From Verrucomicrobia bacterium UBA1731 (GTDB lineage: Bacteria > Verrucomicrobiota > Kiritimatiellia > RFP12 > UBA1067), in assembly GCA_002317575.1 (NCBI GenBank), contig DCIH01000100.1, forward strand, positions 513-14,009: a stretch of 13,497 nucleotides of DNA. The letters are read 5' to 3'. A program made the translations under genes and the position numbers. Shown piece by piece: positions 11,601 to 13,497 of the stretch; positions within the stretch are counted from its first letter, which is position 1; every line of letters starts with the position of its first letter. The notes beneath the pieces were generated by a model. It saw only the letters and a program-made list of their open reading frames with translations. It was not told the origin of the DNA and did no database searches.

Positions 11601-11873
11601 GTGACATTCACGGGAACGGGCGATTCGCGTCTTGCGACGATTTACGACTTCAAGACGAACGCGAAGCGCCCGGATGAGACGGATGACGCGTTCTCCGAAC
11701 GCATGCGTCTGGCCTACGCCGGCCAGATGCAGGACTATCGGGCGGCTCTGGCGGCTCTGACGGGCATGCCGCCGGAGCGGATTTCCGTCGTGCTGCTGTT
11801 GCGGGAAACCATGTCCGCGTGTCCTGTTCCGTCCGCCGCGTTCTGTGGTATAATTCCGCGTCAATCATGCTGA
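8625..11873 (+). CDS. addA: AddA-like UvrD/Rep-type helicase-nuclease
   Basis: This 1082-residue protein is a superfamily 1A helicase with a C-terminal RecB-type nuclease, the motor of an AddAB end-resection complex. Walker A is ASAGTGKT (9-16), motif Ia is ALTFSRAAAQEI, Walker B is DEFQDT (382-387), motif III is GDLKQSIYAWRGGD, motif IV is SYRYGKRT, motif V is SIHRSKGLTLDHV and motif VI is VALTRAR (from V816). The nuclease has D991 in QFDRV, D1008 and K1010 in YDFKTN, and the QxxxY motif Q1034/Y1038, so it should cut DNA. It is somewhat short for the family, where about 1200 residues is usual. An acidic, Ser-rich stretch at about 525-543 is probably a surface loop. GTG is the start codon and overlaps the AddB-like stop. 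The last codons contain a promoter for the next gene and overlap its ATG by seven bases. RecB is an alternative name, but the AddB-like neighbour favours AddA. Confidence 0.9.
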   Translation: MKPNTIIRASAGTGKTFSLATRFMRLMAFQKVSPERIVALTFSRAAAQEIYVKLLERLWCAAADEKGAAREKALLLAGLPRAERAVAEAAVGDWSSNAFMRILRRVVDAQHVNSIATLDSFILRIVRSFPLELGFQNAVDVLDEYGEKTALARSCDIVMSNRDAPAALVADFKTAVKGDFKRTFTAAFGGVLAKWRDFVVRHPESATWTKASMCTALGVDADAQKPDLSSVPVSGKRGDPRDGAVKAVETFDPRHPSFPDAKAGELLRYFAAHVGETVFSYATPSGQEKSFDCGAAGAQALRAGFAWMVDAALAAQLETVAAKLRLCAHVEGIYDMSTRRKGLLTFSDFTDCQAANEDADAGLVLQNLQFRFDARFDHWALDEFQDTSELQWTCLRRLVREAAGGDGRTVMVVGDLKQSIYAWRGGDDRPFLEIMRWPEFNGSAGESVRNDISYRYGKRTADFVNAVFGPANVRDGGLFGADCAGAVARWLDDSCWMEHRVGCDAAGRPKADDYVEIVGVAADAGADDEESSETDDSDDAAGSRAMKILAPKICACIQELWRAHEAAKSTETVGILVRNNKDGAYLAECIRSLTDDVPVAWEGLNGVLDAPVVRGVLALLNLAAHPEDRYSWGVVDTLLPIRERVFPGFTHVGGVSRELAKMLSRQGLSRTLREIVAKLVVPEAKLSERSVAGLEALVRAAVGFEAARDGGADVEAFPDYLAAAATRESASSPRVVRILSIHRSKGLTLDHVIVPILECGATEDISSPRKGEMLAGKGWALEVPVRELLAAHPALSAAARELSNDKLIEQLRTYYVALTRARKSTRVFVVDDAHGTAVQFRDILLAPFRGRDAAAVPCAYGTVLFSDGTPPPFGRREAPTASVAPWTHHGVMQTVERRSPSQTGGVRGTAAAATLFAADRGAAARRGVDAHAVLSAIEWIDPAAPRNDFERTILASGWREAFVRPGADATVWRERGYERCIGDVWETGQFDRVTFTGTGDSRLATIYDFKTNAKRPDETDDAFSERMRLAYAGQMQDYRAALAALTGMPPERISVVLLLRETMSACPVPSAAFCGIIPRQSC
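11846..11854 (+). promoter_or_regulatory. Extended -10 promoter for the decarboxylase gene
   Basis: TGGTATAAT is a perfect TGn extended -10 element plus the consensus TATAAT hexamer, which stands out in this GC-rich DNA. There is no good -35 box at the usual distance, and extended -10 promoters often do without one. Transcription would start near 11861, only about six bases before the ATG at 11867. No Shine-Dalgarno sequence lies in between. The element sits within the last ten codons of addA. Confidence 0.6.
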
Positions 11874-13497
11874 GAAACCTGACCGCGATCTACTTCCACC
11901 GCGAAAACCGGCTTGACGCGAAGCGCCTGCCCGTGGTGGAATACGCATTGGCGGATGCGTTCCGGGATTTCTGCCGCGAAACGTTCGACGTCGATTCGCC
12001 GCTGGACTATCCGCCGCTCAAGCTGGTTGTCGCAACATCGCCGACGGCGTTGGCGAAGACGCTGTTCACGAGCTACGGCCCCCGGGGCGTGCTCACCGAG
12101 CACGGCCGGGCCTGCTGCCTCTTCCTCGTCGACGACGACATGCTCGGCGAATCGGTCGACGGTCGTCCGCTTCGCGCCTGGCTCCGTCTCTTCTTCCCTG
12201 CGATCCCGCGCGTGCTGCTTACGCGTCGCGGCCATCCGGATGTGGTGCTGCCGGCACGGCGCTGGGTGAAAAAGGACGCCCTCGTGTTCGAACGCGCCAC
12301 GAAAAGCCATCAGGAGCGGATCGTGCACCTCTTCAAGAGCTTCTGGCTGCCGCGTTTCTCGACGGCGCTCAGGCAGTATGTGAAGGTCAAGGCCGGCACG
12401 AACTGGCACACGCCCGGCCATAGCGGCGGACGCGCGTTCTCGAGTTCGCCGTTCCTACGCGGCTTCCACGACGCGTTCGGGGATACCATCTTCCGCACGG
12501 ACCTTTCCGTGTCCGTGGAGTCGCTGGGTGATCTCTCCAGTCCCGAGGCGCGCACGCCGCTTTCCGAAGCGCAGCGCATGACGAGCGAAATCTTCGGCAC
12601 GGCGCAGAGCCGCTACATCACGAACGGCACGTCCACGTCGAACAAGGCGATGCTGATGACGCTGCTGCGCCCCGGCGAAGTCGTGCTCGTGGACCGCAAC
12701 TGCCACAAGAGCGTCCACCACGCGGTGGTGACCTCGGGCGCGGTGCCGCGGTATCTGCCCGCGCGTTGGAACGCGACCCTGGGCGTGTGGGGGCCGGTGG
12801 CGCTCGAGGACGTGCGCGCGGCGCTCGGTGCGTCCGGAAGCGGCGGCGAAAAGCCGCGGCTTCTCGTTCTCACCACCTGCACATACGAGGGCGTCCTCTA
12901 TCCCGTGTGGGAGATCGCGCGCGCGTGCGAGAAGGCGGGCGTCCTCTTCTATGCGGACGAGGCGTGGGCGGCGCATCTCAACTTCCATCCGTTCTACACC
13001 TTCGGCCGCGGCAAGGACGACGTGGTGCGCTACAACGCCGTGAGCGAGACGGACGGCGCGCACTTCGCCGTCCAGTCCACGCACAAGACGCTTTCCGCAT
13101 TTTCGCAGGCGTCGATGATCCACGTGTCCATGCGCTTCAAACGTCTGCTGGAAGAGGATTCCTCGCCGGCGTTCCGCTGGCTGCGGCGGCGCTTTTCGCT
13201 GCACGGGCGCGGTAGCTACGAGAAGTTCTCGCACGACCTCCACGAGTTCCTGCGCTACTGGCATTCGACGTCGCCGCACTATCCGTTCCTTGCGGCTCTG
13301 GATGTCGCGGGCGTGCAGATGCGGCTCGAGGGCATGAAGCTCGTGGACGAGCGTTTGCGCTGGGTGGCGGCGTTCCGCAAACGCGTCGCGGACGCGTGCG
13401 GGCGTCCCGAGGACGAATGCTTTGCGGGACTGGACGCGATCGCCGGCAAGGGCGTCGACTGGCGGGCGGCCGGCTACATGAAGGATCCGCTCAAGAT
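11867..13497 (+). CDS. PLP-dependent Orn/Lys/Arg decarboxylase (3' end outside window)
   Basis: The first 543 codons of a fold-type I, PLP-dependent amino-acid decarboxylase related to E. coli CadA, AdiA and SpeC. These enzymes make cadaverine, agmatine or putrescine and serve in polyamine synthesis or acid resistance. About 175 N-terminal residues form a divergent wing-like region without clear matches. The conserved core then begins with HTPGH (181-185), followed by DLSVSVESLG, TNGTSTSNK and DRNCHKS. D364 in DEAW should contact the PLP pyridine nitrogen. K407 in STHKTLSAFSQAS is the Schiff-base lysine. STSPHYPF matches the family's TSPHY segment. The frame stays open to the window edge, so the C-terminal domain is not seen. 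Which of the three amino acids is the substrate cannot be decided from this part. The ATG overlaps the addA stop by seven bases. No Shine-Dalgarno is visible; an extended -10 lies just upstream. Confidence 0.9.
   Translation, partial: MLRNLTAIYFHRENRLDAKRLPVVEYALADAFRDFCRETFDVDSPLDYPPLKLVVATSPTALAKTLFTSYGPRGVLTEHGRACCLFLVDDDMLGESVDGRPLRAWLRLFFPAIPRVLLTRRGHPDVVLPARRWVKKDALVFERATKSHQERIVHLFKSFWLPRFSTALRQYVKVKAGTNWHTPGHSGGRAFSSSPFLRGFHDAFGDTIFRTDLSVSVESLGDLSSPEARTPLSEAQRMTSEIFGTAQSRYITNGTSTSNKAMLMTLLRPGEVVLVDRNCHKSVHHAVVTSGAVPRYLPARWNATLGVWGPVALEDVRAALGASGSGGEKPRLLVLTTCTYEGVLYPVWEIARACEKAGVLFYADEAWAAHLNFHPFYTFGRGKDDVVRYNAVSETDGAHFAVQSTHKTLSAFSQASMIHVSMRFKRLLEEDSSPAFRWLRRRFSLHGRGSYEKFSHDLHEFLRYWHSTSPHYPFLAALDVAGVQMRLEGMKLVDERLRWVAAFRKRVADACGRPEDECFAGLDAIAGKGVDWRAAGYMKDPLK

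Noticed and set aside
8625..11873. Phage-defence nuclease-helicase instead of housekeeping AddA
   Set aside because: The adjacent AddB-like partner with the GTGA overlap and the full RecB-type nuclease motifs fit AddAB. No other defence gene, integrase or atypical composition is nearby.
12455..13279. Minus-strand frames opposite the decarboxylase
   Set aside because: These mirror the sense codons. The plus-strand frame runs open to the window edge and carries the full PLP motif set.

Overview
The window is GC-rich, gene-dense bacterial DNA. Seven genes all lie on the + strand with almost no space between them, and no stretch over 300 bases lacks a gene. The lineage cannot be fixed from the sequence alone. 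A BspA-like leucine-rich-repeat kinase, a Hanks-type kinase/PP2C set and a divergent AddB/AddA pair in a GC-rich genome fit the Planctomycetota-Verrucomicrobiota-Chlamydiota group, for example gut Kiritimatiellota or Verrucomicrobiota. This is a moderate-confidence inference.

Layout. (1) 1-221: C-terminal end of class II lysyl-tRNA synthetase. (2) 225-4074: a phosphorylation module of three genes. It has a transmembrane Ser/Thr kinase with an extracytoplasmic BspA-like LRR domain, a soluble PP2C phosphatase, and a second kinase tethered by a single C-terminal membrane helix. The three are joined by ATGA stop/start overlaps. (3) 4095-5504: an M20 metallopeptidase of the DapE/CNDP dipeptidase type. 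(4) 5530-11873: an AddB-like nuclease gene followed by an AddA-like helicase-nuclease gene, joined by a GTGA overlap. Together they probably form the double-strand-break resection machine. (5) 11867 to the right edge: a PLP-dependent Orn/Lys/Arg decarboxylase, cut off by the window edge.

How the genes work together. The two kinases and the phosphatase should form a reversible Ser/Thr phosphorylation circuit at the membrane. One kinase is built to read something outside the cytoplasm through its LRR domain, and the phosphatase would reset the signal. AddB and AddA would act as one complex; both keep the D...DxK nuclease residues, and only AddA keeps a full helicase motif set. The peptidase and decarboxylase are metabolic neighbours with no clear link to either module. 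The first six genes could be one transcript: gaps are 25 bases or less and no terminator hairpin was seen. The decarboxylase has its own apparent extended -10 promoter inside the 3' end of addA, placed so that its mRNA would have almost no leader.

The most notable points are the LRR-sensor kinase/PP2C/tail-anchored kinase trio, the missing iron-sulfur cysteines of the AddB-like protein, and the promoter embedded in addA. I see no CRISPR array, mobile element, tRNA or rRNA.
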